A DNA stretch of 64,000 nucleotides, taken from Deltaproteobacteria bacterium (GTDB lineage Bacteria > Myxococcota_A > Polyangia > Polyangiales > Ga0077539). Each line of letters begins with the position of its first letter. Position 1 is the stretch's first letter. The DNA lies in assembly GCA_030694465.1 (NCBI GenBank), contig JAUXYJ010000073.1, forward strand, positions 1 to 64,000. The letters are read 5' to 3'. The notes beneath the pieces are model-generated. The model did no database searches and was not told the DNA's origin. It saw only the letters and a list, made by a program, of their open reading frames with translations. The translations under genes and the position numbers were made by a program. Shown in pieces: positions 33,071-43,784 of this stretch.

Positions 33071-33706
33071 CTAGGCTAGGGGCTCGCCTTGCAATAGCTC
33101 GAACAACAGGTCCCCCGAGGTCGCGTCGGTGAGGGCGCGCTGCAGCTCGTCTACGCGGTGCTCGGCCACGTCGAGCTGGTAGCCTACGGTGGCACCGTGC
33201 ACCTCACTCAAGAGCCTTGCGTCGAAGCTCGTGAGCAGCTTTCGGACGCGCGACATGTGCCCGTACTCGATCTCGAGCGCGACGAGAACGCGCCGCACTT
33301 TTTCGACGGTGTCCATCGCGGCGAGGGCCTCGACGACGCCCTGCGAGTAGGCGCGGACGAGGCCACCTTTGCCTAAGAGTGTTCCGCCGAAATAGCGGGT
33401 CACTGCGGCCACGATGTCACCGACGCGGGCGTGCGAGATCACCTCGAAGATCGGGCGTCCCGCGGTCCCATGGGGCTCCCCATCGTCCGAGAGCCCAATG
33501 GTCCCCGTAGCGCCGGGCGGCCCCACGAGATACGCCCAGCACGTGTGCGACGCGCCCACAAACTCTTCGCGCTGAGCCGAGATCAACGCGCGCGCCTCGT
33601 CCACCGAGCTCGCGCGGTTCACCGTGGTGATAAACCGGCTCCGAAGCACCTCGTGCTCCACCCGATGCGGCCCCGCGGGGACAAGGTATCGCGCCACAGA
33701 GGGCAC
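33071..33706 (-). CDS. YigZ/IMPACT-family protein
   Basis: 211 residues. The UPF0029/IMPACT signature is SDDGEPHGTAGRPIFEVI followed by TRYFGGTLLGKGGLVRAYSQGV, with an N-terminal RSRFITTVNRASSVDEARALI. A C-terminal DUF1949-like ferredoxin fold (MSRVRKLLTSFDARLLSEVHGATVGYQLDV) is present. YigZ proteins bind nucleic acid or ribosomes and some have peptidase-like activity; the exact role is unsettled. Confidence 0.9.
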   Translation of the reverse strand: MPSVARYLVPAGPHRVEHEVLRSRFITTVNRASSVDEARALISAQREEFVGASHTCWAYLVGPPGATGTIGLSDDGEPHGTAGRPIFEVISHARVGDIVAAVTRYFGGTLLGKGGLVRAYSQGVVEALAAMDTVEKVRRVLVALEIEYGHMSRVRKLLTSFDARLLSEVHGATVGYQLDVAEHRVDELQRALTDATSGDLLFELLQGEPLA

Positions 33707-33841
33707 CCTAGAGGGCTACCCCGCGCGAGGGCAATCTCTTTGCGCAAGAGGGGCCAAGCGTGAAGCGTCCAGCGATTGGGCAGTGCGCGCGGTGCAGCGG
33801 GCCAACGGTGCAGAGGGCCGCTGCACCGCGCGCGGCGTAGT

Positions 33842-33869
33842 GGGCGAAGGGCGAAGGGCGAAGGGCGAA
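33842..33869 (+). repeat. Heptamer array (GGGCGAA)x4
   Basis: Four exact 7-bp units followed by GGG; a candidate length-variable microsatellite. Confidence 0.9.
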
Positions 33870-33889
33870 GGGATTCTGTGTGCGAAAGA

Positions 33890-33939
33890 GCAGGGTTGCG
33901 TGAAGAGAGCGCACTGGGCCCCACGCCCGATGGACTCTG
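33890..33939 (-). repeat. 50-bp intergenic repeat, copy A
   Basis: Its reverse complement matches 50401-50448 with two substitution- or indel-type differences and one 2-bp indel. Confidence 0.8.
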
Positions 33940-34034
33940 CCCAGAGGGCTCTGGCGACGCTCGCACGCTCGTATGCACACGGCGCACACGGATCTCACTG
34001 AGCCTATCGCCCGCTGCGCCGCGCACGTCGCTGC

Positions 34035-34127
34035 GGCCCAGTGCGCTCTTCACGCACCCCTCTCGCCCTTTCGCACACTGCCCACTGCGCCCATCGCCCG
34101 ATGGACTCTGTGCTCTTCACGCAACCC
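34035..34127 (+). repeat. Rearranged modules of the same intergenic repeat
   Basis: Contains GGCCCAGTGCGCTCTTCACG (34035-34054), then CCCGATGGACTCTG joined directly to TGCTCTTCACGCAACCC (34097-34127). These are shuffled pieces of the 50-bp unit. Confidence 0.65.
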
Positions 34128-34204
34128 GTTGCCCTTTTCGCCCATCACCCACTTGACCGCGTGCGTAGCCACGGCTCGCTGTCCCCCGCGCCGCCCCTCA
34201 GCGC

Positions 34205-36067
34205 TCACCGACCCGGCGACGTCGCCGGGACCCGCACGTTGATCACAATCCGCGTGTTCGCCGCACGCGCATCACGCAGCGCTGCCCCACGCAATCCCGT
34301 GGTCGGCTGCTCGGGATAGTTGGTCCCGTATCCGTGCGCCTCGAGCCTCGTGTGCGCGACGCCACGCGCCACAAGCGCCTCAAGCACCGCCACCGCGCGC
34401 GAGTGAGTCACCGACGAATCCGCCGTGTTCTCGTGCACGCCGTCGTGCGATTGGATCTCAAACCGCAGCGCGGGCAGCGCCTGCATCGCCCTCGCCAGGT
34501 CATCCATCACAGCCCGTGACCGTGCGGATACCCGCGAATTGTCCCGATCAAACACGATCACTTCGTCCAAGACCAGCGCGGTCCCACCGACAAACCTCAC
34601 GTGCGTCGGGCACCCATGCACCGCGGGGTTGCTCGCGTTGGGCACCCCCGCTTCGCTCACACACGCGTCCTCGGGGTCGAGCACCGAGTCTCCGTCGGTG
34701 TCCGGCGCCGCACAACCCGGCCGCGCAGGGTCCCCAAGAGGCCCCTGAGGGGCGCTGGGGCACTGGTCCTCGTGATCCCACACCCCGTCGCCGTCGGTGT
34801 CCTGCGCGGGGCAGCCAGGGCGCTCTGGATCGGTGTGCTCGCCCGCCGCGGAGTCCACGCACACATCAAGCGTGTCCGCGACGCCGTCGTGGTCCTGATC
34901 GGGCAACGGGCAGCCCGGCCGGCCGCTGTCTCGCACGGTCCCCTCGGGCACCGCTGGACACAAATCCGTGTCATCCATCACGCCGTCTTCGTCCGTGTCC
35001 ACACGCGGAGCGGGACAACCGCGGCGCGCAGGGTCGGGCCTGGTCGTGGCCGACTCATCCGGGCACTCGTCGAGCTCGTCGATCACCGTGTCCTGATCGC
35101 GATCGCTCGGCAGGTCTCTTCGCGCCTCGTCTCGGGTCGGAACATACCCCACCCGCAGCATCGCCCGAAACGACGGAGTGCCCACGCTCTCGATCAAGCC
35201 AGGCCCCGCCGCAACACCGATCTGCCAGGTCTCTTGCAGGTGATAGTTAATCCCTAAGATCGCCTCGAGTCCCACTTGCGGCCGCACATTGGCTCGGCCC
35301 AACGAGGCCGGCGTCAGCGTGAGCCACAGCTCGGGCCCCACGTGCAGCTTCTCGTGCAGGGTCACCAACGCAGCGCCAGTGGACGCAAACAGCTCGCCAT
35401 CGACCAGGGCCGTGCCCACCTGCGTGCTGCGCCGAAAGTGATAGCCCACCGTCGCGCTGTAGCGCACAGGGCCCGGCTGACCCGCGACCGTGGCTGAGAT
35501 TCTCCCGCGCAGGCTCTCGTCGGTGACAAAGTGCTCGTCGCCCGAATACGGTATAAATCCCAGATAAACTTGGCCGCCCACGTGCAGCGACCACGCGTCG
35601 TTGAGCGCGTCGCCAAACACCCGCACGCGCATCCCGAGGCGCGCATCTCCGGTGACCGGGCCCGCGGTGTACGCGCTGAGGCCGACCATGCCGCTCTGAG
35701 CCCCCGCGATTTGCATCAGCGAAATGGGCAGCGACCCAGAGATCCCGACGCGATCGAGCACCGAGAAGGCCCCATGCAAGTGCATCTGCAGCATCCCGTC
35801 GATCACAGGCAAGGGCTCGCCGCGAGTGTTGTGAAGGACCAACGGGGTGCGCGCGAAATCTCCGGTAATTGCCAGGGCAAACGCACGTGTATCAGAGTAC
35901 CACGGCATCTCGTTCGCAAAGAACGAGTCCCCCGTCGTGGCGGGCTCATAGCGCCCCAGGGCCCACCCCTGCGCGGATTGTGCATGCGCGCTTGGGGGGC
36001 CAAGACCGAGCACGCTCAGCGCACTCAGCACACTCAAGACAGACACCGCGTGGATCTTCGCTCTCAC
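34205..36067 (-). CDS. Outer-membrane protein: beta-barrel-like, thrombospondin type 3 repeats, OmpA domain
   Basis: 620 residues. Signal peptide (ending PPSAHAQS), then a barrel-like beta region (about 30-320). Five calcium-binding thrombospondin-type-3 repeats follow (SDRDQDTVIDELDECPD, DTDEDGVMDDTDLCP, DQDHDGVADTLDVC, DTDGDGVWDHEDQCP, DTDGDSVLDPEDAC). A C-terminal OmpA/MotB peptidoglycan-binding domain (about 500-612) has the motif SVTHSRAVAVLEALVARGV...AHGYG. It tethers the outer membrane to peptidoglycan. The last residues, VPATSPGR, are encoded by a perfect palindrome copy that abuts the stop, so the repeat appears to have added or replaced the C-terminus. The start overlaps the next gene upstream by ATGA. 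Confidence 0.9.
   Translation of the reverse strand: MRAKIHAVSVLSVLSALSVLGLGPPSAHAQSAQGWALGRYEPATTGDSFFANEMPWYSDTRAFALAITGDFARTPLVLHNTRGEPLPVIDGMLQMHLHGAFSVLDRVGISGSLPISLMQIAGAQSGMVGLSAYTAGPVTGDARLGMRVRVFGDALNDAWSLHVGGQVYLGFIPYSGDEHFVTDESLRGRISATVAGQPGPVRYSATVGYHFRRSTQVGTALVDGELFASTGAALVTLHEKLHVGPELWLTLTPASLGRANVRPQVGLEAILGINYHLQETWQIGVAAGPGLIESVGTPSFRAMLRVGYVPTRDEARRDLPSDRDQDTVIDELDECPDESATTRPDPARRGCPAPRVDTDEDGVMDDTDLCPAVPEGTVRDSGRPGCPLPDQDHDGVADTLDVCVDSAAGEHTDPERPGCPAQDTDGDGVWDHEDQCPSAPQGPLGDPARPGCAAPDTDGDSVLDPEDACVSEAGVPNASNPAVHGCPTHVRFVGGTALVLDEVIVFDRDNSRVSARSRAVMDDLARAMQALPALRFEIQSHDGVHENTADSSVTHSRAVAVLEALVARGVAHTRLEAHGYGTNYPEQPTTGLRGAALRDARAANTRIVINVRVPATSPGR
34213..34228. repeat. Dispersed palindrome, perfect, forming the C-terminus of the OmpA-like protein
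   Basis: Read as PATSPG just before Arg and the stop. Confidence 0.9.
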
Positions 36068-36693
36068 AACACGCGAAGTACCGCGAGTCCGCCTCCATTG
36101 CGAGTCTCATGCACCGGCAAGAGCATCGCGTCGAGCAAGGTCTGCGAGAGCAAATGCTCACTGCGATCGAGCAAGAACGTGAGCGACCCCACCGCGCGCA
36201 GCGAGAAAGACTCGGGCGTCCCGAGCAAGAGCCAGTCGTGTCGCAGCAGCGCATCGGTGGCCAAATAGGGCGCACAGTGTCCGATCGCGAGCGAGGTCTC
36301 GGCGCGCGGTTGGAGGCGCTCGGTGGTCTTTCCGCGGACGCGATAGACACGCACGCCGCCGGTCATCGAGAGATACGCGACGTTGTTGGACACCGCGGCG
36401 ATGGCCACGTGGGCGTCGAGGGTGAGCCTGGGCTCGATGAGCCTCTCGCGGAGGCTCTGGACAGCCCGCGCGGCGCGCTCGGTCGCCCGCGTGTGGAGGG
36501 TGTTGAGCGGCTCGGCAGGGGTGCTCGCGATGGCGTTGGCTGCCGTCTGCGCGATCATTCCCCACAGGCGCGGCGGCCCCACCGGAGAGACCACATACGC
36601 GCCGTGTCCCTCGAGCGTGCCCGCGATGTCACGCGGAACAATCGCGTTGCGAACGCGCGCCGACGCGGTCCCAGTTGCATGATCCAGCAGCAT
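36064..36693 (-). CDS. PP2C-like or hypothetical protein
   Basis: 209 residues, soluble. A segment RLTLDAHVAIAAVSNNVAYLSMTGGVRVYRVRGKTTERLQ resembles the central strands of PPM/PP2C phosphatases (the S-x-G-D-R-x-Y/V-R region), but the metal-binding Asp residues (DGMGG-type motifs) are absent, so it would be catalytically inactive if related. It overlaps the OmpA-like gene by ATGA and lies 18 bp downstream of rsh. Confidence 0.5.
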   Translation of the reverse strand: MLLDHATGTASARVRNAIVPRDIAGTLEGHGAYVVSPVGPPRLWGMIAQTAANAIASTPAEPLNTLHTRATERAARAVQSLRERLIEPRLTLDAHVAIAAVSNNVAYLSMTGGVRVYRVRGKTTERLQPRAETSLAIGHCAPYLATDALLRHDWLLLGTPESFSLRAVGSLTFLLDRSEHLLSQTLLDAMLLPVHETRNGGGLAVLRVL

Positions 36694-36711
36694 TGCGTCC
36701 CTCTCTGTCTG

Positions 36712-38883
<2,172 letters not shown>

Positions 38884-39049
38884 GCTATTTGTTATGGGCC
38901 GCATGAGGCGTGAGCGAAAGGCCCATCTGCGCCACACGGAAGGCGCGCATTGTATCCCGCCCCGCTCGCTCGTTCGCAAGTTGGATTTTTTGCTCGCCGT
39001 GCATCGTCACGCCCATTGCCCACGCCCACGTCCGCCCCGAAGCACACGC

Positions 39050-39460
39050 ATGTCACCACCCCAAGACGCCCCTGTAAACTCTGCAAAAACGCTGCCCAAA
39101 TGGCGTCGCATCGGAGCTTTCGCCACCCTCGCCATCGGCGCGATCGTCGTCACCCAATCGCTTAAGACCACCTCCGCACGGGACTCGGTCTTGAGTGTTT
39201 CGCTCGCCGATTGGCGCGAAGGCCCACGCAAAGCGCACACCGTAAGCCTCGCGATTGTGCAAGAAAACCAGGTACTCCGACATGTCGCACAGCGCTACGA
39301 GCGCAGCGCCGTCCCCGCGCGATGGTCCACCACGGTCAACCTCCCCCCCGGCGACTACGACGTGCGCGTCGAGGTGACCAGCGACGTCGGCATCGCGTCG
39401 CGCGAGCAGCACGTGCACCTCGAGGGGACCCCCGTGCAGCTCCGCGCCCCAGGGCGCTAA
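39050..39460 (+). CDS. Single-TM protein with beta-domain
   Basis: 136 residues from the ATG at 39050. A cytoplasmic Pro/Lys tail, one TM helix (RIGAFATLAIGAIVVTQSL) and an extracytoplasmic beta-sandwich-like domain (SVSLADWREGPRKAHTVSLAIVQENQVLRHV ... NLPPGDYDVRVEVTSDVG) reminiscent of carboxypeptidase-regulatory or PEGA folds. It lies 14 bp before manA, divergent from rsh. No function is assigned. Confidence 0.65.
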   Translation: MSPPQDAPVNSAKTLPKWRRIGAFATLAIGAIVVTQSLKTTSARDSVLSVSLADWREGPRKAHTVSLAIVQENQVLRHVAQRYERSAVPARWSTTVNLPPGDYDVRVEVTSDVGIASREQHVHLEGTPVQLRAPGR

Positions 39461-39474
39461 GAGAGAGTCTACCT

Positions 39475-40614
39475 GTGAAATCACAGCCTATTGTGAAGCT
39501 CTCCAACGCGCTCAAGCCCTACGCGTGGGGATCACACACGCTCCTGAGCGACTTCGAGGGCCGCCCGCCCGCGTCGCATCCCGAGGCCGAGCGCTGGATG
39601 GGCACACACCCCGCGGCCCCCTCGCGCGTCTCGCCAGAGCAAACGCTGCAAGAGCACCGACGCGCACAAGGTCATCCCACCGGCGAATTGCCCTGGCTCC
39701 TCAAGGTACTCGCGGCCCGGCAGCCCCTGAGCCTGCAAGCGCACCCCAACGAAGCGCAAGCCCGCGAAGGCTATGCCCGCGAGCAAGCCCAAGGTCTCGC
39801 GCTGGACGCCCCGACGCGATCGTACAAAGACCCGCACGCCAAGCCCGAGCTCATCGTAGCCCTGAGTGAGTTCAGCGCGCTGTGTGGTTTTTTGCAGACC
39901 GATGCGATGATTGCGCGCTTGAGTGACAGCGGCGTAGACGCGATCGACGGCCCCTTGCGCGACGCGCGCACGATGCCCGAGCCCGAGGCCCTCGCGTTCT
40001 TGCTGCGCACCTGGATCACCGGCCCCGTAGAGCCACGGAGGGACGCGCTGATCCGATTTGTGTCACGCAACGAGGCGCGCTTGAGAGCGCAAACACCCTG
40101 GATTTTTGCAGTGATTTCTTCTTTCGAAGGAGACCCCACGGCGCTCATCGCCCTGATGCTTCACCACGTCACGCTCAGCCCGGGCGAAGGGCTCTACCTC
40201 GAGGCCGGCGTGATGCACGCGTACCTCGGAGGGCTCGGTGTCGAGCTCATGGGGCCCTCGGACAACGTGCTCCGCGGAGGGCTCACACCCAAGCACGTGG
40301 ACCCCGAAGAGCTCCAGAAGGTCCTGCGATTTGAGCCCTCGCGTGTGCAACCCTTGACCGCATCGGGCAGCGACGCGAGGGCTGCGTGGCGCACCCCAGG
40401 GGCCCCGTTTGAGCTGGCTCAGACACGGGTCAAGGGCAAGGGCGCGTGGGACGAGGGACCCACGGACGAGATCGTCCTGTGCACCGAGGGGAGCGTGCGC
40501 TTGGGCGAGCTCACGCTGCGCCGGGGAGAGAGCGCATACCTCGCGCAGGGCAGCGGGCCCCGCGAGGTCTGGGGCGAGGGCTGCGTGATGCGCGCGAGCG
40601 GGTCCATCGGGTAA
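39475..40614 (+). CDS. manA: Mannose-6-phosphate isomerase, class I
   Basis: 379 residues from a GTG at 39475. Signatures of type I phosphomannose isomerase: N-terminal LSNALKPYAWGSHTLL, zinc ligands in LSLQAHPNEAQA and YKDPHAKPELIVAL, and LEAGVMHAYLGGLGVELMGPSDNVLRGGLTPKHVD. It interconverts mannose-6-P and fructose-6-P, feeding GDP-mannose and polysaccharide synthesis. A palindrome copy starts 3 bp after the stop. Confidence 0.93.
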   Translation: MKSQPIVKLSNALKPYAWGSHTLLSDFEGRPPASHPEAERWMGTHPAAPSRVSPEQTLQEHRRAQGHPTGELPWLLKVLAARQPLSLQAHPNEAQAREGYAREQAQGLALDAPTRSYKDPHAKPELIVALSEFSALCGFLQTDAMIARLSDSGVDAIDGPLRDARTMPEPEALAFLLRTWITGPVEPRRDALIRFVSRNEARLRAQTPWIFAVISSFEGDPTALIALMLHHVTLSPGEGLYLEAGVMHAYLGGLGVELMGPSDNVLRGGLTPKHVDPEELQKVLRFEPSRVQPLTASGSDARAAWRTPGAPFELAQTRVKGKGAWDEGPTDEIVLCTEGSVRLGELTLRRGESAYLAQGSGPREVWGEGCVMRASGSIG

Positions 40615-40617
40615 GAC

Positions 40618-40633
40618 CCGGCGACGTCGCCGG
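40618..40633. repeat. Dispersed palindrome, perfect, 3 bp past manA stop
   Basis: Extends to a 20-bp perfect palindrome (ACCCGGCGACGTCGCCGGGT). Sits between manA and the helicase gene. Confidence 0.9.
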
Positions 40634-40675
40634 GTTAGCTCACGCGCGGCCCGAGCTCGGTATACCCTGGCCGCC

Positions 40676-43600
40676 ATGCCGCCCCTTCGTCGCTCATCCG
40701 CCACCCTGCCCGATGGGATCTACAACGAGGTCCTCTCGCGCGAGCTCGCCGCGAAGCTCGCCACGCTCACCCGCAGCCACGCGACGCTCACGGACATCCA
40801 CAAAGACACCGACGTCGACGAGCAGCTCGTCACGCTCGTCCGCGACGCTGCGCGGATCGCCCTCGGGGCGCAGTCCAACGCGACACACAAGCTCGCCCTC
40901 GCCCAGCGAATGCTCGATCAGCTCGTGCGCGAGGGGCTCTTTCGCGCAGACGAGACCCAGCTCGAAGCGAAGATTCTCAGCGAAATCGCGCCCATTGTGC
41001 ATGGCAACCCCCGCCCTCGCACCCTCGCGCCGCGTGGCTCGCTCTTGTCCTCGGGGCTCATCACCAACGCGCCGGGTGAGAGCGTGCTCGATCACCTCGC
41101 GAGCGAGTTTGCCAGCGCAGACCGCGTTGATTTGCTCTGCTCGTTTATCAAGCTCAGCGGACTCGACCGGTTTCGCGCGCTCATCGAGCGGCACCGCGCG
41201 ATGGGCCGACCGCTGCGTGTACTCACCACCACGTACATGCGCGCGACGGACCACAAGGCCGTGCTGCTCTTGCATCAATTGGGCGCCGAGGTGCGCATCT
41301 CGTTTGACGAGAGCCACACGCGATTGCACGCAAAATCCTGGATCTTTGACCGCGCGAGCGAATACGCCACGGCCTACGTGGGCTCGTCCAACCTCTCGCA
41401 CACCGCCCAGACCGACGGCCTCGAGTGGAACGTCCGCGTCACCCAAGCCGACCAGCCCGACCTCGTCGCGCAGATGGCCAGCGTGTTCGAGACCTACTGG
41501 CAAGACACAGACAAATTCGAGCCCTTCGACGGCAGCGAAGCACACACCCAGAGGCTCAAGCGCGCGCTCTCAGAGCCTGACAAATCACAAGGATTTGTCT
41601 CTTTCGAGCTTGAGCCCAAAGAGTGGCAGAAGCCCATCTTGCGCGAGCTCACCGAAGCCCGCGCCCTCGGTCGCCATCGCAACCTGGTCGTGGCCGCGAC
41701 AGGCACGGGCAAGACCCTCATCGCCGCGTTTGACTTCGAGCGCTTGTATCGCGACGGGCACGTGCGCTCGCTGCTCTTTATCGCGCACCGCCGCGAGATC
41801 TTGGTGCAGGCCCGAGACGCGTTTCGTCAGGTATTGCGCTTACCAAACTTTGGTGAGCTCTGGGTCGATGGGCACTCCCCCACGCACTTCACGCACGTGT
41901 TTGCCTCGGTGCAATCGCTCGACGCGAGCAAGCTCGACCCTGCGCACTACGACCACGTGATCGTCGACGAAGTCCACCACGCCGCGGCCAAGAGCTACGT
42001 CGCGATCTTGACCGCGCTCAAGCCCCGAGAGCTCGTGGGGCTCACAGCGACTCCTGAGCGCACAGACGCCCTGTCGTACGAGAGTATTTTTCCGCGGCCC
42101 TACGTGGCCAACCTGCGGCTGTGGGACGCGATCCCCAACGTGCTCGTTCCGTTTCGGTACTTTGTGTTGGACACCGAGGGCGTCGATCTCAGCGACGCCA
42201 AATGGTCCGGCGGCTACGTCTCTGCAGACCTCTCGCAGCGGCTCGTGACCGCGGCAGACCTCTGGATCCGCACCGTCGTGCGTGCGCTGAGTGAGCACGT
42301 CGCGCGGATCGAGAGGCTCCGTGCGCTTGCGTTTTGCGTAGACAAATCACACGCCCAAGTCGTCGCAGACAGGCTCACCCGCGACGCAGGGCTCACCGCG
42401 CGCGTGCTCACCCACGAGACCTCGCGCGAAGAGCGCGACCGCGCCAAGAGCGACCTGCTCAGCGGACACGTGCAGGTGCTCTGCGTAGTCGATCTCTTCA
42501 ACGAGGGCGTGGACATCCCGGACGTCAACACGCTCTTTCTCTTTCGACCGACCGAGAGCGCGACGGTGTTTATCCAGCAAATTGGCAGGGGATTGCGCCG
42601 TAGTCGTGACAAAGACCTGCTCACCATCTTTGACCTCACCGGCAGACAGCACGCCCGGTTTCGCTTTGACCAAAACCTCCGCGCGCTCTTGGGACACACC
42701 CCACGCGAGCTCAAAGACTTTGTCGAAGACAACCACGGGAGGCTCCCGTCAGGCTGCTCGGTGCACTTCGAAGAACGCTCTCGCCAAGAGATCCTCGAGC
42801 AAATTCGCAGGGCGATTCCAGGTGACACTCGCGGGCTTCGCGCGCTCATGCTCGCCCACCCCGAGGCCAGCGCGACCCTCGCGGGCTTTCTCGAGGCCAC
42901 CGGCGTAGAGCTCTACGATGTCTACCGCACCAAGCGCTCATGGACGCTCTTGCGCGCCGAAGCAGGGCTCGCAAATGCGCCCACAGACGCGCTCACGATC
43001 AGCGCCCTCGCCAACGTGCACAAGCTCCTCGAAGTCGACGACACCCTGCGAATTTACACATGGAAGCAGCTCGCCCTCGGCCACCCTCCCGCCACCGAGC
43101 GCGAGCGAAGGCTCACCACGATGCTCTTCGCCGTGCTCTACGACCGCTTCGCCGTGGCCGAGCTCAATGCACACTTCGCGCGCTGGCTCGCAGACACCAC
43201 CCTGCGCGCCGAGCTCTTAGAGCTCATCGCCGTGCTCGAGCCCCGCGCGAGTGACCTGCACGCGCCTGCGCTCGGCCCTGAGATTCCGCTGGTCGTTCAC
43301 GCGAGGTACCTCGACGTCGAGCTCTCGGCCGCCTTCAACGCGGTCACCCACACCGACGGAAAGATTCGCCATTTTTACACCGGCGTCGAGCCCGTCTGCG
43401 ACGGCCGCTACGACCTGCTCTTGGTCACCCTCGCCAAGGGCGCCAAGACCCACGAGCACCTGCGCTACAAAGACTACTGCGTCCATGCGAGCGCGTTTCA
43501 CTGGGAGTCTCAGGCCGCGACAAGACAGAGCGACCCGCTCGGACAAAGACACCTCCACCCCGAGCGCACCAACGTCACGCCGCTGCTCTTTGTGCGCGAG

Positions 43601-43756
43601 ACCAAGCGAGATCCCCGCGGAGTCACCGCGGCGTTTTGCTTTCTCGGCCCAGTCAGACCCCTGCAAGCGCGCGGCGAGCGCCCCATCGCGATCACCTGGG
43701 GTCTGAGCCCTCCCCTGCGCCCCGAGTGGGTGCGCCAATGGAGCAACGTGAGCTAA
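40676..43756 (+). CDS. PLD nuclease-SF2 helicase-DUF3427 fusion
   Basis: 1026 residues. The N-terminal phospholipase-D-like nuclease has one HKD motif (H218-x-K220-x4-D225; LHAKSWIFDR). The SF2 helicase has Walker A ATGTGKT (341-347), DEVHH box II (431-435), SAT-like LTATPER, and late motifs VDLFNEGVDIPDVN and QIGRGLRR. A DUF3427 region occupies the C-terminus (KIRHFYTGVEPVCDGRYDLLLVTLAKG, PLGQRHLHPERTNVTPLLFVRE). Such DEAD/PLD/DUF3427 proteins are sporadically distributed and often found near defence genes; a role in restricting foreign DNA is plausible but unproven here. It stands alone, bracketed by palindrome copies at 40618 and 43758. Confidence 0.9.
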   Translation: MPPLRRSSATLPDGIYNEVLSRELAAKLATLTRSHATLTDIHKDTDVDEQLVTLVRDAARIALGAQSNATHKLALAQRMLDQLVREGLFRADETQLEAKILSEIAPIVHGNPRPRTLAPRGSLLSSGLITNAPGESVLDHLASEFASADRVDLLCSFIKLSGLDRFRALIERHRAMGRPLRVLTTTYMRATDHKAVLLLHQLGAEVRISFDESHTRLHAKSWIFDRASEYATAYVGSSNLSHTAQTDGLEWNVRVTQADQPDLVAQMASVFETYWQDTDKFEPFDGSEAHTQRLKRALSEPDKSQGFVSFELEPKEWQKPILRELTEARALGRHRNLVVAATGTGKTLIAAFDFERLYRDGHVRSLLFIAHRREILVQARDAFRQVLRLPNFGELWVDGHSPTHFTHVFASVQSLDASKLDPAHYDHVIVDEVHHAAAKSYVAILTALKPRELVGLTATPERTDALSYESIFPRPYVANLRLWDAIPNVLVPFRYFVLDTEGVDLSDAKWSGGYVSADLSQRLVTAADLWIRTVVRALSEHVARIERLRALAFCVDKSHAQVVADRLTRDAGLTARVLTHETSREERDRAKSDLLSGHVQVLCVVDLFNEGVDIPDVNTLFLFRPTESATVFIQQIGRGLRRSRDKDLLTIFDLTGRQHARFRFDQNLRALLGHTPRELKDFVEDNHGRLPSGCSVHFEERSRQEILEQIRRAIPGDTRGLRALMLAHPEASATLAGFLEATGVELYDVYRTKRSWTLLRAEAGLANAPTDALTISALANVHKLLEVDDTLRIYTWKQLALGHPPATERERRLTTMLFAVLYDRFAVAELNAHFARWLADTTLRAELLELIAVLEPRASDLHAPALGPEIPLVVHARYLDVELSAAFNAVTHTDGKIRHFYTGVEPVCDGRYDLLLVTLAKGAKTHEHLRYKDYCVHASAFHWESQAATRQSDPLGQRHLHPERTNVTPLLFVRETKRDPRGVTAAFCFLGPVRPLQARGERPIAITWGLSPPLRPEWVRQWSNVS

Positions 43757-43757
43757 C

Positions 43758-43773
43758 CCGGCGACGTCGCCGG
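43758..43773. repeat. Dispersed palindrome, perfect, 1 bp past helicase stop
   Basis: Begins right after the TAA at 43754-43756 and sits between convergent genes. Confidence 0.9.
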
Positions 43774-43784
43774 ATGCCCCTCGC

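Larger units (their letters stand above)
33707..34204. other. Intergenic region rich in dispersed repeats
   Basis: About 500 bp without a gene. It holds a four-unit GGGCGAA array and several copies of modules also found at 50.4 kb (CCCGATGGACTCTG and CTCTTCACGCAACCC). Open frames here are repeat translations with no protein character. Confidence 0.6.

Noticed and set aside
33707-34204. Several small open frames in the intergenic region
   Set aside because: They are translations of dispersed repeats, with no ribosome-binding sites or protein-like composition.
40618-43773. Palindrome pair as proof of a mobile cassette around the helicase gene
   Set aside because: Palindromes occur about every 3 kb here, so a flanking pair alone is expected. 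Unlike the baeRF and lipoprotein cases, the flanks do not extend into longer direct repeats.
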